Below, piece after piece: positions 12,936-25,600 of a stretch of DNA of 64,000 nt. This DNA comes from Zonotrichia leucophrys gambelii. Taxonomy: Eukaryota > Chordata > Aves > Passeriformes > Passerellidae. How positions within the stretch are numbered: the first letter of the stretch is position 1; every line of letters begins with the position of its first letter. The position numbers were made by a program, and so were the translations under genes. The stretch covers positions 63,775,085-63,839,084 of the forward strand of contig NC_088170.1 in the NCBI RefSeq assembly GCF_028769735.1, written 5' to 3'. A model generated the notes under the pieces. It did no database searches. It saw only the letters and a list, made by a program, of their open reading frames with translations, and had not been told where the DNA came from.

Positions 12936-14986
12936 GTTTGCTTTTCCAAAAAGAACAAAATTTGTCAAATGGTTTAAAATCTAAATTCCCTCTTATTTTG
13001 CAATGGGATACAGTTTCTGATTCCTAAACTTCAAGAAAATAATTAGAGAATCACAGATCTGAGTCAACACCAGAAGAAACCCTTATGATTTGACCAAGCT
13101 TAAATTTGAGGTTTCACATTCAAATATGAAAATTGAAAAAATTAAGGTAGTAGTCCAAGATTTTAAAGGAGAAAAAAGTAAAAGTTTGAAAATAATGTAA
13201 AAAACTTTAGATTTTCTACATATTTATAGCAAAGCAATTGATTTTTAATGTTCAAAAGTACTACATGTTGCTAATATATTGTGCATCAAAAAATAAAGAA
13301 TTTGAGATCATGAAAACCTCCACATAATTTAGTAACTATTCAAATTTGCAAGCCTTTGTTATATATGGACCTATGAGGTTTTTTTTGAAGGCAAGTGTGA
13401 GCTCTTTTATTTTAGGAGTTTTGTGCACAGTGAATATTGCACAGCATTGTTTTTCCCCCTTACCTTTTGCAGACCCCTGAAACGCAACCCACTAAATATT
13501 TCCAAAGCTAAAACTATACTGATAAATTAAATGGTACTAAGAAACATTTCCAAGCACTGGGAAGCTCCATTATTTCTACTGTTAAATTTTCAAAATTTGA
13601 TATGGAAAACTTAGAACTGTCCCAAATGTCTCCTGAGCATAGCTCAGAAGAAGAAGATAACAAGATAATGCAATATTTCTAGTTGGTATTTTAGAGTCAA
13701 GAACCTTAAGATAATGAGACTTTCTCTTAGTATTGTTGGGAGTATTTTGGTGCAGTTTGGACTCAAGACTAGAAAATCATTTCTCTGTATTTAATATGCT
13801 GGTATAGAGAGAACTTCAGAGTCTTAACACCAATAGATTCAACTGAAAAAGGAATATAGTAAAAAACAACTATGCAAAAGTAAAACTAGCAGTCTATTCT
13901 ACATTGATGGAACAACGTCCAAAAATTTACCAAAATAAACACAATGTCAAAATAAATTTAACAAAATAAAATGGGATGGTACAGCAAGGGATAATGTAAC
14001 TACATACCAAATGGAATCACAATGTACAAATGTTGTTTTTTCTAGTTCTAAGTAAATAATCAGGAATGTCTTTTGGAGAAACAGACTCTACATGAAATAA
14101 ATTATTAGCAGGCTCAATATGAAACAAATATTTTCCCTAGGCTCCAAATTTTATTATGAATCTATTAATAAACTTTGTTTTTACAGTCACTCTCAAGACT
14201 TTGAATGATCTGGGTAGTTTTCAGGTGTACAATAAGAATTTTTGAACAGACAGAAATTCCATGTGTAGGTTTTTAAAAAGCAAAGAACTCAAAACTGGCA
14301 TTTAGGATCCAACAGAATGTGAAAAATATGCTGCATAGAGAGAAAATCCACCCCAAAAAGATGACTGTCAGTTAAAAGCATTGAAAATGTTGAAATCAAT
14401 TAAGGCTTCCAATCAGTGTCTAAAGGGTCATTGTATGTCCATCAAAGAAACAAAAAAATATCATGGAAAATATGTAAACTATTACGTGACCTTTTCCTTT
14501 GCAGTCTCCCAGCTTGTGGCCATCATCAGTTCAGAGAATTTTTCACAGGGCTGAAGTTTGGTTATAGCTGTGTTAGCTGAGAGTGCTTCTGACAGGACAG
14601 GGAACTGCAGTCAGCTGCCAGATGTAGCATCCCCTGCTTTTGTGCAGGCTGTTGATGACTCCTCTGACAGAAATCCATGACCACCAGATAGAGTTCACAG
14701 CTTTTAGAAACTTTTAGATGGTTCCAGACATTACCTATATTTTTATTTATTTTCATTATTTTCAAGGTGATGTTTTTTTAAAATGTCTGGGTGAATGAGT
14801 ATGTTTATGTGTCCCTGCTTATAAAAAAAAATATAAATATATTCAAAAAACCATCTTGCTGCACAGTCATCTGCAATTTCTTGTTGTAAGAAATAGAGCT
14901 GAATTTCCCATGTTTTCTTTCTGCATCCTAGACTATCAACACCAACTTAAAGAAGGAGCTTCCTACAATCCTTCCATAGAGAGGTA
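12936..14986. other. Gene-free stretch
   Basis: AT-rich sequence without recognised features. Open frames are shorter than 70 codons. A slightly richer patch near 14500-14700 has no recognisable content. Confidence 0.6.
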
Positions 14987-15063
14987 CAAATCACTTGACA
15001 TTACTTTTTAGCAAGATCTTAGTTTGTTTGATGTTAGGAAGGTCTAAAATAGCTTAGTTTAAA
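14987..15063 (+). repeat. Dispersed 77-bp repeat, copy A
   Basis: This 77-base segment recurs in the same orientation at 18476-18552. The two copies begin with CAAATCACTTGACATTA and end with GCTTAGTTTAAA (one base differs just before this end in copy A). About five substitutions and no gaps separate them. The flanks do not match, so the unit is a discrete element or the remnant of an old duplication. I do not recognise a named repeat family. Confidence 0.8.
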
Positions 15064-15327
15064 TTCCACCTTATGAAGAATATTTTCATATTAGAACATT
15101 TAACACAATATATGATACTGGCAACTAATGATCTATAACATTTGCTGTTGAAGGCACTATGCCTAATGCCAATGAGAATGAAATCTTGACTTTTATTCTA
15201 AGTTGAAATAAGAAAATGAAACTTTTAATCACTATTAATTTTAATTAAGCAAGTGTAAGCAAAGGTGTCTTCCTTGAATCTATCTGTACTTTAAAATTTA
15301 CCATGACAGTTTACTGTGCTTGCATGT
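15064..15327. other. Gene-free stretch
   Basis: Short AT-rich interval between the 77-bp repeat and the CR1 tail. Nothing is recognised in it. Confidence 0.6.
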
Positions 15328-15384
15328 GGTTGGACTCAAGGACCTGAAAGGTCCTTTCCAACCCAAATAAACTAATGATTCTAT
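15328..15384 (+). mobile_element. CR1 LINE 3' end fragment
   Basis: The segment follows the closing part of avian CR1 retrotransposons: GGTTGGACTC, then a block like GGTCCTTTCCAACCC, then a single degenerate ATTCTAT tail unit. Only about 57 bases remain, so this is a heavily 5'-truncated and diverged copy in the forward direction. CR1 copies insert by target-primed reverse transcription and are typically 5'-truncated, which fits. No coding part remains. Confidence 0.85.
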
Positions 15385-18300
15385 ACCTCAGTCTGATTCT
15401 GAATTCAAATGATCGGCACATTGAATGAAATAATGCTAAGACACCTCATTACAAAATCAGGACAAACCCTGATTCTGGTTCACTGTGAAATAATTCTCTC
15501 ACATGCAATGATTTGGAAAAGGAAAAAGTAGCAAGGTATAATTTCTGATTATCATAAGAATGTGATTTTGTTCTTTAATACTGAGCAGTTTGTATGCTGC
15601 TATCATCTCAATTCATCATCATTAATTGACTCTAAGCAATTCATAATGTGTTACATAAATAGAATCCATTAATGACTTGGACACAAATTCTTAAAAGCAC
15701 TTATGCAAGTTAAATCTTCTGGATTGTAGGAGGAATTGCTATTCCTTTTATAGTGTTGCATAAATAATTGTAAACTTTGAATGCCTACGTAAATTTAATT
15801 TGCTTTTACTTCCAAACCACACCTTCCATTAACTCAGCTAGGGCTGTGCGTGTGTAACTACACCAGTGGGTAACATCTACACCATCAAATTAAGTATGCA
15901 CTGTGATGAACTCTGCATTATTCCATCCTTAGATAAACAGATGCATGAAAACAGAATGTGTGTGAATCAAAACTGGCCTAATCTCTGACTAAACCAGAAT
16001 TACAGCAGTGAAATCAACATTCGCTTTGTGGGAGGTTTGGGTGAGGAACAAGAGTTCAGAATTTTATCACCAGAAAATAAACTGAGGCCCTTAATTCTTG
16101 TGAATTGATACTATGGTACTTCCTCAACAGGAATGAAACTAATTGATGTTCAAATACAGCAAAGTGGCTGTACATGAATGCATGCTCTGTGCTAGAGAAG
16201 TGCACATTTGCCAGCTAATCAGAATGGAGATTTTGACCTTGATGTTCTCTCTCTAATGCAGAAAATAATGAATCTGTCATACGAACTTGAGTAGAGAGGT
16301 TAAATCTCAAGCTTATTCCATATGTTTGTTGCATATTCCAGAGGGAACTGAGATAAGTAGCTTTTGCATATTACAGCCAGATTCCATTTCACCTAAGCCA
16401 GGTTTCCTTTGTGCTAAAATGAGAAAATCCACATCTATTTGCTCCGGTTGTCTCTAATTTTATCTGAATCCATTTCACTCTCATCATCCGTCTTCAATCA
16501 GTGCTCCCAAAGGCCAGAGCACATCAACACCACCAGGGCAGTGTCTTGCAAGGTCTACAATTATCCAATGACTTGGTATGGCAGGCTAATCGCATTAAAT
16601 TGCAGCTATATCCTTTCAACTGGATTCCCCAGCTCCAAATAATCAACATCACAGAGGGTCAGGTTCTCAGAGTTAATTCTCTCTGGGCATTCAGAATGAG
16701 ACCTGTATCATTCTCACAGCACAGTATTTACCATTACTCAGTGTTTGAAAAAACATCATAGTTTTAAAGCAGTTACTTTGATTCTTGGGCTCCTCACAAA
16801 AACAATACCCTTCTTTCAGCCTTGAATTTTAAGCTAATTACAATTATGACTTGCCTAGGCCATAAAATGGCCATTAGACAAAGGCTGCATATCCAGAGAT
16901 AAGCTTGCCAGCCAACCCTTAAGGAATGAAAAGCAGAAACAGGATTCATACAGCCCCTGAGAAACTGTTTCCAGCTATTACACATACATCTCTAATTGAT
17001 ATTTTAATCTCTAAATCACTTTTTAGTGTCTGCTATTGTTAACCTTTCAAAACTTCCAATTAGTCTATAAAAGGATGTAGTTAAAGAAACAGAAAAAAAG
17101 TTCCAATTATTGCAAATGAATAACTTAGACATTTTTAATATAAAATAGAATCACAATGAATTTGAAAATTTCCTTAGAGTACTCTCGTAACTTTGATATC
17201 CAACCTATTTTCAGAAAACATGAAACTAATACATTGTAAATTAGATTTCTTTAGTAGAACTAAGCCATCTGCTTCACAAAATCATTCAGAACAACCTCTA
17301 AGTATATGGGATTTGTATTTAAAAAGTTCTGGATAAATTATGAGTAAATATAAAGAAATTGTACAAATGAGTGGGCATCTATGAGCAAACTGTTAAACAG
17401 TTTCAATTCATGTAGGCAGACCCCAATGTACTAGAAATTTTGCAGCACACTTATGACTTTTAATTTAAAATTTTAAGAAATAAATATACTCTAGAACTAA
17501 GTTGATTGTGATAGTGATATTAAACACCTGAAGCTCTGCCACACATGCAAAAAGATTTTAGAATTTTCTCAGAGAACACCCAGTGGTCTTGTAGAAGTTT
17601 TGGGCGTTAATTTGGGGACAGTCAGAATCATTTACTGAGTGTCAGTCAACAAAAAAGTTTGATGTTGTCATTTAAGTGTTCACCAGTCAACTGAAAAGAA
17701 TGAACATAACTTATGCCTTCAAATATATAAAATGCCTTAAGAAAGTATTGTTTAAACTATTTCAGAAAAAAAAAAAACCCTCTTTCTTCACCAAAGCAAC
17801 CTAAATTACTAAAAAACACTACAATAGAACTGAAAGATCTGTTTAACTGCTCAGATATTTGACGTTACAGACCTATTTCCTAAACTGCTTTAAATATCTG
17901 TGCACAAAGTAAACCCATTCTGCATCAACAGCACCAAGCACAGCACAGTGGCATGATCATTTCTCTCACATTTAGACATGCACAAAATGGCAATGAGTGT
18001 TTTGCTTCTCTTTAGCAAGGTGAGGGTTTTTTTGCTGGTGTAGAAAATGGGTACTCAGCTTGCTTTGGGCTTTATCAACCTCCAAAAATGAATTACATTT
18101 ATTTTACAATGAGGGTATTCTGCAGGTTTATGGGTTTAGTTTTCTGAATGTGCTAGCTGGATGACTCCAGTTGGTGATTAATCACTGTATTAAGAAAAAG
18201 AAAAAAAAAGAGCAGAGAAGGCAGTGAGATGAGCCTAAAACAAGACCTGGAAGAAAACAAAGAGAACATGCTCCTATATCATCTTTAGCTTCTTTGGGAG

Positions 18301-18475
18301 AGAACCACTTTGATATGGTGTTGTTTATGAAACTATTTTCTTATTTATATCTTTTAAATCCAGAATAAAGAATAAAACATATTAATAAATAATAACTAAA
18401 ACATAGGCCAGAACAATATAGTGTGTGTATATATATAGCAAATAAAAGTCTCAGTGGGATAAGAAAGCAGTAGTT
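15385..18475. other. Gene-free stretch with a CNE-like segment
   Basis: No gene or transposon recognised. From about 16180 to 16760 the sequence is repeat-free, with more balanced composition and motifs such as TTTGCATA, and open frames of 60-90 codons overlap there without recognisable homology. This could be a conserved noncoding element. A short run of A sits near 17766-17777. Confidence 0.5.
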
Positions 18476-18552
18476 CAAATCACTTGACATTATTTTTTAG
18501 CAAGACCTCAGTTTGTTTGAGGTTAGGAAGGTCTAAAACAGCTTAGTTTAAA
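18476..18552 (+). repeat. Dispersed 77-bp repeat, copy B
   Basis: Second copy of the element at 14987-15063, same strand, ungapped, with roughly 94% identity by eye. It lies about 3.4 kb downstream of copy A and shortly after a small (GT)/(TA) run near 18421-18437. Nothing in it suggests coding. Confidence 0.8.
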
Positions 18553-21500
18553 ACAGAGGTGATTCACTATGACAAAAGGTGGTTTCACATCACTCAAACA
18601 CACATACATCTTCCAGAAAAATGAAGTCTTGATGGCAGTTGTTGTAGCTGAATGGTATTGTGACATTAAATAATAGACAACTGAATTAAAATATTTGTTA
18701 TTCCCTTTTAGCAAGTACTTTGCTACCTAGAAAACCTCTCTAAGTGATTCTCTCATTAATCTTGCTGTGAAAAGGGAGATAAGGAAAATATAAAACCCAC
18801 ACACCTGCATTCTGGAATTGAGCTGTCTGAAAAAATGAAGGGAAGAGCAAACAGCAGCTACAAAGCAGGAGAACTTCTCTTCAATTATGTAATAAATTCA
18901 AAGAAAATGACAAGAGGATGAGAGGTTGCACAAGTGAGGAGGAAGAGATAAAACAAGAAAAGCAAGAAATAAAGACATTGTGGGACCATGTAGGTAGAGG
19001 TATGTTAACACCTTGGGAGGAGGAAGGAAGCATTAAGAATCATTCCACCCACTAGCATTTATTTCTCAAATTGCAGGTTTGGTGTTTAAGGAATTTGAAA
19101 CATCCATTAGCCTTTCACAGGAAGAATAGATAATGAATTACAACTGCCAGGAAAGCAGTGAAAGGAAACCAATATTTTTAGACCTGATTTAAGGATTTAT
19201 GCTACAGTTGAGATCATAGAGCAACTTACATTGGATGAGTTAAAGATGTAGATTTTGGATCTTCTTATTCAGGCTGATTAATATTGCCTCATTGAAATCT
19301 GTAGAGCTATTAGGAATTGTCATTTATGTTTTTAGAATCAGACCCAATAAAAACTAAATAAAACTGTTATTTTTACTCAAGGAGTGGCACAGAAACCTTT
19401 TTTTAACATAACAGTGTTGGAAAAACATACATAAATTTCACTATTAAAGCAATTTTTAATTTATATTTTTCTTTAGAAGAAAAAAATATGTCTCTAATGG
19501 TTCATAGTAATGAAAAATAGGCATAAAAATAAATATTTGACCAAATTTTTTTATCTGTCACACTTACTCCACACAACTGATTCTAGTGAGAGTTCTGCTG
19601 CAAGAGACAGACTTTAATGCATTACATTAATGAATGATAGAAATTTCCTTCCCTTCTCTTTCTTGTTCTGCTTTTGTATTACTAGGTTTTCAGTTGTGCC
19701 TTTTCCATTACTTTTTTGGTCTTTGAAAACGCTGATAGAATTTGCTGAGAAAGCAAACTCTGCAACCCCTCTTCACTATTCACAAAGAACAAGGATTTGT
19801 AACATCTCTGCAAATAAAGATTCAGTATTTGGCACTCAAGCTATAGAGCTTTTGTTTTTTTTCTAGCTCACAATATGCTGAGTTTGCTGCCTTGAGTGGT
19901 GCCTGTCAAGCACATGGGGATTCAACATTGTAAATCAGGCCCAGAGAGAACAGCAAGGGCTACTAGCTGGTGGATTGCATGAACAGAACTGTTTAGCTGC
20001 CCTAAACTCTTCAAAAGAAATCTTAAATTCAACCCCAAATATGTGTTATCCCAGTACAGAAGAGTGAATTTCACCCTCAGGGAGTGTATACTAGCTCATA
20101 TAGTAGTCTTATTGTGGAAAGTTCACTTCATACTCAATTTACAGTATTCCCCTTCTCTCTTCTTGTCTCCCCTTCCTATCCTCAGGCCAACAAAAGGAAA
20201 TCTGGTTTATATTTCTCAGCACAAGATTTGTTTCCTGCTCTGACACACAGGGAACAATCCCTCCATGCAAGGGCCTGTTACCAGCAGTGCCACACTTCTC
20301 ACCCCATGGGCTGATCCCTCATCATCTGCAGATCCTCCTGCCCAGCTCCAACCTAATCAGCCACACCTCTCCTGATAAAGACTTATCAGCAATTTTATTC
20401 AGGCAAATGAAAAAAATGCGCAGGATCATCATTCTTGGCTTAAATGGAATCTTATCTCCCCAAAATTATAAGGCACGCTTTCCTAAAGTGGATGGTTTCT
20501 GTTACACATCTCTGTGTAACCAAGTGTCATGAATCAAAGATAGAATAACTTTCTGTAAATGCTATGCCTCAGAATCAACTTTGCTTCAGCAGTAAAACTT
20601 TTAAAATATAACAGCTGAGTTAAATACAAGCAAATGGAAATTGCCAGTGAATTAAGGTTCTAGGATTAATCGGTGACAGTATGTTAAAGGAAACTAAAAA
20701 GTGGTGATAAACCCTATGCAAACTTCATTTTCAAAGGTGTCTGAGCCTGCAGAGGTGTGTTAATTGTAAAGTCATGCGGATGAATTGATCCATGTTGGAT
20801 CTTAGTGGAATTTACCTTAAACTCCATAATGAAAATGGTGCTCCACAGACTTTTGTTATGTGTTTGAAAAGCAAACACATTCATAAACGTCCATATGATT
20901 CTGCAGAATCACAAACCCATGAGTTATAAAAACATTCATGTCACTGAGAATCCAAGATAGACCTTATTTTTGGCTCATTATGAAACCATGCTTATCCTTG
21001 CTTTAGCACAGAACCAGCTCCCAGATAACCTCAGCCTCGCCATTCCACATTTTGCTCATTTTATGTTGCCTTTTCAGGCATTGGGAGGCTCAAGTCCCAT
21101 AAACATCTATGCTCATGTGCAGCATTCTGCAAATGGGTTTGTAAATGGCCTCTCTGAAACCATTCCTATTTTTAAAACTGTGCATGGTAATGCAGTTGGA
21201 TTAAATATCATTTTTCTAAACACTACACAGGCAAGTCCTCCTCAAGGGTATATAAGCCAAACAGACTAAACAGACAGTCTTGGAGGGGAATCAGAGGCAT
21301 AACAACTTGTATTTAGCTTATAACATTGCTGCACTTCCATGTATGAAATCTTGACTTGTTTTTCTTAAGAATTTCTCAGCATTGGTCTAAAGTAGTCTGA
21401 CTACTGTCAGAAAACTGTTTGAAAGTAGCATCAAGAGATTTTTCCAAGATGCTAAAGCAGCTCCCTGGCACAACTGGGAATAAGGCTGAATTTTCTGGAG

Positions 21501-21734
21501 CTCTATTTTATTAATGTGCTCTCAGCTTTGACAAATTACTGTTCTGGTGATAAGCACTGAAATATTAAGCAAATGCGTTCTTGTAGGAGCAAAGCCTTTT
21601 AATAATCTGAGACCTTCCACTGTTATTGACACTAATCTTTCCACAATGTCCACAGCATCTTTCAGTTACATCAGACTTACATTTTCATCTCTCAGATGCT
21701 GACTATGCATAAAAGTGAGTCATCTTTTCCGGCA
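18553..21734. other. Gene-free stretch with a CNE-like segment
   Basis: No coding region is supported. The stretch at about 20950-21270 is even in composition, lacks repeats and holds a 99-codon frame without recognisable homology. It reads like a conserved noncoding element, but no alignment could be made. The remainder is ordinary AT-rich DNA. Confidence 0.5.
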
Positions 21735-22440
21735 TGTGCTGGGCTGACTCTGGCTAACACACTCCCAAGCAGTTGCTCACTCATTTTTTCCCTCAGCAGG
21801 AGCAGGGACAAAATGGGAAGAACATGGAAGAGCAAATCCATGAATTGAGATAAAGATAGGGAGATCACTTACCAGTTATTATCAAGGCAAAAGAGATTAA
21901 TTTGGGGAAAATTAAAAGTTTATTGACAATTAAAATAGATACGTAATAAAAAGACAAACATTAACTTGATACTGATCTTTCCTTCCCCTTTTCCTAGTCT
22001 CAATTTCACTCCATTCTTGTTTTCTCTTAGCCTCTCTGAACAGCATAGGGAAATGAGAAACGGGGTTATGGTCAGTACAAAAAGCTTTTTCTTACCTGTT
22101 CTCTGCTTATCCCTGGGCTCCAGTCCCTCACGAAATAGCAGCTGCTTCTGTGTTGGATTCTTTGTGGACCATGATGGACACCTCCTCTGATCTGACCATG
22201 GTGTTCCCTCTGCTGTTTCTTACTCTTTTTACTCCTCCTGGATCTTTTTTCTTTACTTTATTCGTCTTTTCTTTTTTTTTTTTTTTTTTTTTTTAACTTT
22301 TCTTAACTATGTTTTCCCTGTTTGGCCAAGGGGCTCAGCTGTGCTCTGCTGGGTCCATTGGAGCAGACTCTGGTGCAGGGCAACTCCATCTTCTCCTCAG
22401 AGAGATTGCAGGCCTGAAACCCTGTGGTTGTTGACTTTGG
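21735..22440 (-). mobile_element. ERVL-type endogenous retrovirus LTR (degraded)
   Basis: Read on the reverse strand, the block at about 22150-21735 follows the layout of the common avian ERVL-type LTR. A segment with GCAGCTGCT and a GGACTGGAGCCCA-like word comes first, then CTGACCATAACCCC. Next is a polyadenylation signal AATAAA (21924-21919) with TTTTCCCC close behind. A U5-like part follows with TGATCTCCCTATC, and the element ends in CCCAGCACA at 21735. The match is from memory of the family, not from a search. The 5' limit is uncertain: composition suggests it continues to about 22440, across a 23-base T run on the forward strand at 22272-22294. No paired LTR, primer-binding site or viral gene is visible nearby, so it is probably a solo or truncated LTR. 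I could not find a target-site duplication. Confidence 0.65.
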
Positions 22441-22640
22441 CAGGCTTTAGATTTACTACAAATTAATGGAACACAACAAATAAATATGTTAATCCAGATA
22501 GTTTAACCCTTTGTACACTGCACAGTCAACAAATTATGCTGAGATTGATCAGATAGGTTGGTAGGTCATTTGATAACCATTTTTTCAATCTACTTTTCTT
22601 TTATAAAAGCATTCAGAAGAACCCCTCTGACAACCCCCTC
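22441..22640. other. AT-rich spacer
   Basis: Ordinary sequence between the LTR and an A-rich tract. Nothing recognised. Confidence 0.6.
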
Positions 22641-22686
22641 AAAAAAAAAAAAAAACAAAACCAAAAACCAAGCTGAAAAAAAAAAT
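22641..22686. repeat. A-rich low-complexity tract
   Basis: Fifteen A at its start, followed by a CAAAACCAAAAACC-type run and a second A-tract. No adjoining retroposon body is recognised. Confidence 0.75.
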
Positions 22687-25600
22687 TACTTCAACCAGGC
22701 AAATAAAAAATTCATGACACAAAAATCAGTTTCAAATTAGTGCAAATGTGGAGGATGTTCACCTGTCTAAACAGACATCTACATACCAATAGCTGAAAAC
22801 CTGGTAATGTTTTCAACAACTAAAACTTGCTATTGTGAATCAGATAAGTGACTAGATGTAATGAATAAATTATTCAGAAAGCTAAAATGGAAATGACAAA
22901 GAAGATCATTCAAAGACTGAATATGATGCAATTTTCTTTCAACTCTGTTTAAAAGTTTCAACAATGCAGTGTTAAAATGAGAGCAATCTGATTGTACATG
23001 TGTTGAACTTTTTGAGATAATGAATTCAATAAATAGAAATCTCAATACTGAACTGTTGACATATGATCAGGTCATAAATTAGATGCAAATGAGAATGCAT
23101 CATGACAGAGCTGAAAACAGATAAAAAGCTTCATTTAATTGCATACATCAGCTCACAAATACACTAATTCTTGTTTCATTTCAGTAAGCCCTGACCTGAT
23201 TTCATACTTCATGTGAGAAATAAGTTGATTTTTCAGAAAAATTCCAACATTTTCAAAAGACTTCACCAAAACCAGATATAAAATATTTGTTTGAAGGACA
23301 CTGTGTTTTAAATCAGTGACTATGTGTGTCTTCCAATATAGGTATTAGGAAAGTTGTGCTGTGATGTGCTTTCTTCTAGCACAAATCTAGCTCTTTCTTT
23401 TTAAATTTTATTTAATGGTGGTATTTACGTTATCTTAGATAAAGCAGTGGAATAGATATTTGCCTTCTATAAGTAGGCTTGAATAGATCACAAAAGCTTC
23501 CCAAGGACTGAATTTAAGGTCTAATCTAAGGTCTAAATTAGAATTATGTCAATTTTATATTTAAATCTGTCAAAAATAAAGAAGAACTGGAATAAAATGA
23601 ACTGTACTGCAAATGCTATTTTGAACAGCAGCCTGTCTGAATAATACTGTTCATCTCAGGCAAGCAGAATTATGCCTATAAGACAAATACAGGATTTATT
23701 GTGTGTTTTCCCAAAACATTAATTGAAATGCAACTTTCTTTCTTGTTTTCCATTTAAAAAACTCCAAAAAGAGAACTTCCACATTTGTTTATTGAATCCA
23801 GCAACTAGACCCAGAAATATTATAATCTCCCCAAATGCTTTATAACTAATAATTGCTGCTATTTCACATTTCAGTTATCGGGGATTGAGGGGAGTTGAGA
23901 GGAGGAAAAGAGCAGAGATAAATGTTTGAATAGAAACAAGTGCGCAAGATTGCTTTTTCCCATGTCAGTGACCTCTTAGCTCTTCTTCTGACATCACAAA
24001 TCCCAAAGTCCTTCCTGCAGAGGGACTCTCCAGAATGGGACCCTGCAGAATGTCCCCATTCAGAACAACCCTCAAAAGTCAGCGCATTTGACATGGATTT
24101 GGTCAGGAGGGCATCAGTGCCTTGTCTCAGTGCTGGATAAGGACACTAAACACCAAGCTATTATGGAGTAAAGTAGTGGGTTGATAACATGTTTTAAAAT
24201 AAACATCCTGGCCTGCACTTTCAAAACTTAATTGCAATTCTCTTTCCTCAGGAGAAATTTCGCTGCTCTTGTTTCCCATATCCTTTTAGGTTGCATGGCC
24301 AAGGGAGCAGGAATCAAGAATCAGAGCACATTGATGCTGTGGGCATTTTTGATGTTTCTCTTTTCATGATTAATCTTAAAAGGCGACTCTGCAAGGATGA
24401 CACAGCAAAGTGGAAGGAACACCTCTGTGAATTTGAGATTATGCTGCTGCAACTCACTGTGAAGGTTGCTTGGCCCAAATCTACAATGCTATTGGTTTGA
24501 TTTCCATTAAAAAAACAGCTTGTTTAAATGATGATAAAATGATTGAATCCTTCTGCAGATTTGGGACCCTACTTCTAAGGGTTTCATCCTACTAAGTATT
24601 GATTTATGGTAGCTGAAATTCTGTTGGATTTAACACCTAATATCCTGCTAATAGGATTAAATTTTGTCAATAGATATTAATCCATATTGCTTCCATTGAA
24701 GCATGAATTATGTGGTAAATGTCACTTCTGTTTGGGGACCAAAGAAATGTGCTAAAGGCTGTCACCCCACTTGGGTATTTTCAGTAAGTTTATAACCTCT
24801 TTTACGCAGCAAGAGATGGTTTCCTCAATAACTGGTACTACTTTTAGAGATTAGAGCACCTGTATGTCTGGGTAGGCTCAAACTTTGTATGTTTTCATCA
24901 AAGGGGACATTTCCAGCATGTCTTCTGGAGCCAGGCAGAAAGCAGGGCTAATTCTCCAACAGAGGGAAAGAACTGGCAAACAACCACAGCCATGTCAGCA
25001 GATTCAAGCCCTAACTTTCCAGGCTGCTGCAACAACTAAAAACAACATATCCATTTCACCCATGCTCTATCCTGAAGGTTCAGGAGGTGAGAGGCAAATC
25101 TTGCTATGTATAAACAGTCATCTACAGTATATTTGACAAAGAAATTTTATTGTCTTAACATGGCTTGGCTTCTACCACCCACAGTGTAGAAATACAACAG
25201 TGAAGCTTGTAAACCAGCTTCCATCCTGTTCTAATGATAGTTTAACAACCAGAAGAACTATAATGTTTAAATATAGAATTATTTCTGTTTACACGTTTAA
25301 CTATCCCTGGTGTTATGGGGACTTTGGCAGTTTACATAATATCTTTGGAACAATAGATATGTGCAGCCTGCACTGGGTGAAATGATACAGCCATCCTTTA
25401 AAGGATTAAAAATTGCAGCATTTTTGTTGATTTTTTAAATGACAGCTAATTCTGTCTTTGATATGCAACGCCTGTGTTGGCAGCCTCTTGATGCTGACAG
25501 CATCTAGACTCAGTTCAGGAACTCCAGCTTAAATCTGATGCTCCATCCAGACTTGGAGGCACCAGGCACTATGGTGATGTCTCTGCTGGTAAATAAAACA

